Positions 15,675-17,089 of a stretch of DNA of 17,089 nucleotides are shown one piece after another. The position numbers were made by a program, and so were the translations under genes. The notes beneath the pieces were generated by a model that saw nothing but the letters and a program-made list of their open reading frames with translations, did no database searches and was not told where the DNA came from. Source of the DNA: an uncultured Armatimonadota bacterium (GTDB taxonomy: Bacteria > Armatimonadota > UBA5829 > DTJY01); assembly GCA_937875395.1 (NCBI GenBank), contig CALNCU010000325.1:1-17089 (forward strand). Direction: 5' to 3'. Within the stretch, counting starts at the first letter, position 1. Each line of letters begins with the position of its first letter.

Positions 15675-15878
15675 GTGGCCAAGATAGTTGTAAACAGAGA
15701 AAGATGTAAAGGTTGTGGTATATGCATCCACTTCTGCCCGAAAGAGCAGATCAGATCATCTCACGAGTTAAATAGCAAGGGCTACCATCCGGCAGAGTTT
15801 ATAGATGCCGGAGAATGCAGCGGGTGTGCCGTTTGCGCAATGATGTGCCCGGATGTGGCAATAGAGGTGTATAAGTAA
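15675..15878 (+). CDS. 4Fe-4S ferredoxin subunit of 2-oxoacid:ferredoxin oxidoreductase (delta subunit, KorD/VorC-like)
   Basis: A 67-residue two-cluster ferredoxin. The first cluster motif uses C11, C14, C17 and C21, and the second uses C48, C51, C54 and C58; each ends CP, as usual. It would relay electrons from the oxidoreductase core to a soluble ferredoxin. GTG15675 lies 2 bp after the phosphotransferase stop, and the GGGGGTGAG-like sequence at 15660-15668 can serve as ribosome site. The gene is 2 bp ahead of the alpha-subunit gene. Its small size and position match the delta subunit of four-subunit KGOR/VOR enzymes. Confidence 0.92.
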   Translation: MAKIVVNRERCKGCGICIHFCPKEQIRSSHELNSKGYHPAEFIDAGECSGCAVCAMMCPDVAIEVYK

Positions 15879-15880
15879 TC

Positions 15881-16924
15881 ATGGCAAAAAGAGTTTTGAT
15901 GAAAGGAAACGAGGCGCTTGTAAGAGGGGCAATTGCTGCAGAGTGCAGAGCATTCTTTGGCTACCCCATAACCCCTCAGAATGAAGTTCCGGAGTATATG
16001 TCCCAGTATATGCCGGATGCGGGCGGCGTTTTTATACAGGCAGAGAGCGAAGTCGCCGCCATTAACATGGTCTACGGAGCAGCAAGCGCCGGAATAAGGG
16101 CCATGACGTCCTCATCCAGCCCGGGGGTGAGTCTTAAGATGGAAGGGCTCTCCTACATTGCAGGCGCGCAGCTTCCGTGCGTTGTGGCAAACGTACAGCG
16201 CGGCGGGCCGGGCCTTGGAAACATAGCCCCCGCACAGGGGGATTACTTTCAGGCGGTGAAGGGCGGCGGCCACGGTGATTACCGCCTTCTGGTGCTTGCG
16301 CCGTGGTCCGTGCAAGAGATGCACGATCTTACCGTGCTGGCATTCAATCTGGCTGATAAGTACCGGAACCCTGCCATGATACTCTCCGATGCAATTATAG
16401 GCCAGATGCTTGAAGCCGTGGAACTTCCGGACAAGGTGGAAAATTGCATACCGCAGAAACCCTGGGCCGCAAACGGAGCAAAGGGCAGGGGACGCAACTA
16501 TATAACCTCCCTCTACATTGCCCCGGAAACCCTGGAGCGGATAAACCTTGATATTCAGGCAAAGTACCGGCAGGCCCGGAAGCATGAGGTAAGGTACCAG
16601 GAGTTTATGGTGGATGATGCAGATATAGTCCTGGTGGCCTACGGGTGCATGGCCCGTATCTGCCGCACAGCAATGAAGCTGTCCAGAGAAAAGGGTTGCA
16701 AGGTAGGCCTCTTCCGCCCAATCAGCCTCTTCCCGTTCCCGTCTGAAAGGCTTGCAGAACTTGCCGCTGCCGGTAAGCGTTTTATGGTTGTAGAGCTAAG
16801 CGCAGGGCAGATGGTGGAAGATGTGCGCCTATCTGTGAACGGCGCCGCAGAGGTAGACTTCTACGGAAGGCTTGGCGGAATTGTGCCCAGCCCGGTTGAG
16901 ATAATGGAGCAGGTTGTAAGGTAA
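15881..16924 (+). CDS. 2-oxoacid:ferredoxin oxidoreductase subunit alpha (KorA/VorB-like)
   Basis: A 347-residue alpha subunit of a thiamin-diphosphate-dependent oxidoreductase that decarboxylates a 2-oxoacid to acyl-CoA while reducing ferredoxin. The N-terminal stretch KGNEALVRGAIAAECRAFFG and the YPITPQNE motif are diagnostic. SEVAAINMVYGAASAG, the SSSPGVSLKMEG loop and NVQRGGPGLGNIAP also match. A central region spans about 195-250, and the C-terminal transketolase-like domain (VLVAYGCMARI, GLFRPISLFPFP) follows. The overall match is closest to proteins labelled VorB/KorA; sequence does not separate 2-oxoglutarate from branched-chain 2-oxoacid specificity. ATG15881 has GAGGTG at 15864-15869. 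The gene lies between the ferredoxin and beta genes. Confidence 0.93.
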   Translation: MAKRVLMKGNEALVRGAIAAECRAFFGYPITPQNEVPEYMSQYMPDAGGVFIQAESEVAAINMVYGAASAGIRAMTSSSSPGVSLKMEGLSYIAGAQLPCVVANVQRGGPGLGNIAPAQGDYFQAVKGGGHGDYRLLVLAPWSVQEMHDLTVLAFNLADKYRNPAMILSDAIIGQMLEAVELPDKVENCIPQKPWAANGAKGRGRNYITSLYIAPETLERINLDIQAKYRQARKHEVRYQEFMVDDADIVLVAYGCMARICRTAMKLSREKGCKVGLFRPISLFPFPSERLAELAAAGKRFMVVELSAGQMVEDVRLSVNGAAEVDFYGRLGGIVPSPVEIMEQVVR

Positions 16925-16954
16925 GGCCCTCCCGGGTCTTAAGGAGTTTGTAAA

Positions 16955-17089
16955 ATGAAAAAGATTTTTGGAAGGCCGAAGGCGCTCACAGATGTCACAA
17001 TGGCCTATTGTCCGGGGTGCACCCATGGGATTGCACACCGGCTTGTCACAGAGATAATAGATGAACTTGACGTAATGGATCATACGGTG
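16955..17089 (+). CDS. 2-oxoacid:ferredoxin oxidoreductase subunit beta (KorB/VorA-like), cut by the window end
   Basis: Only the first 45 codons are present and the frame stays open to the edge. The product starts MKKIFGRPKALTD, followed by YCPGCTHG at 18-25, the conserved N-terminal cysteine pair region of the thiamin-diphosphate-binding beta subunit. ATG16955 has a strong AAGGAG at 16941-16946, 8 nt upstream. The gene follows the alpha subunit by 30 bp. A gamma subunit gene would be expected just beyond the window. Confidence 0.9.
   Translation, partial: MKKIFGRPKALTDVTMAYCPGCTHGIAHRLVTEIIDELDVMDHTV

Noticed and set aside
1..17089. CRISPR arrays, insertion sequences, prophage or defence genes
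   Set aside because: No regularly spaced direct repeats, transposase or integrase motifs, or known defence domains were seen. The three tRNAs are intact and show no adjoining integrase or attachment-site duplication.

Overview
The window is compact bacterial chromosome of moderate GC content, with no phage, transposase or CRISPR sequence visible. Clues to the organism are a recN-steA-steB order, an MctB/SteB-family envelope protein, a divergent MraY-like phosphotransferase with a DLRPGRA motif, and a ferredoxin-linked 2-oxoacid oxidoreductase operon. The Ste pair next to recN is known from Actinomycetota and from some anaerobic Bacillota. I therefore infer an anaerobic or facultative member of those groups or a relative, but the genus cannot be named from sequence alone. 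Non-ATG starts are frequent (TTG for glycerate kinase, NAD kinase and SteB; GTG for five other genes).

Layout. Positions 1-308 are a non-coding leader with a dispersed hairpin repeat, an 8-bp inverted repeat and a chain of small hairpins just before mfd. Positions 309-7404 are a tight plus-strand run: mfd (transcription-repair coupling), a BaiN/HI0933-type flavoprotein, an M20 amidohydrolase and glycerate kinase. It ends in a strong bidirectional terminator (7405-7464). Facing it on the minus strand is a three-gene tRNA operon, Gly(TCC)-Arg(TCT)-His(GTG), driven by a perfect-consensus promoter at 7749-7777. Back to back with that promoter is a plus-strand promoter (7826-7855) for the second large run.

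The second run (7907-17089) starts with a secreted or membrane-anchored TPR protein, then NAD kinase, recN and steA. A 209-bp gap with a second copy of the hairpin repeat follows. Then come steB, a family 2 glycosyltransferase, an MraY/WecA-like membrane phosphotransferase, a two-cluster ferredoxin, and the alpha and (truncated) beta subunits of a 2-oxoacid:ferredoxin oxidoreductase. Junctions are mostly overlapping or 2-30 bp apart.

How the genes may work together. SteA (cytosolic nucleotide-binding-like domain plus a membrane anchor) and SteB (membrane anchor plus coiled coil) are known in corynebacteria as a pair acting in cell separation. The adjoining glycosyltransferase and polyprenyl-phosphate phosphotransferase suggest a local envelope-glycan module, which is inference. 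NAD kinase and RecN are common neighbours. The Kor/Vor genes, 2 bp downstream of the phosphotransferase, add central anaerobic metabolism to the same probable transcript. No clearly new defence or mobile system was found. The best leads are the structured mfd leader, the two-copy hairpin repeat, the interrupted steA-steB gap and the envelope/Kor operon.
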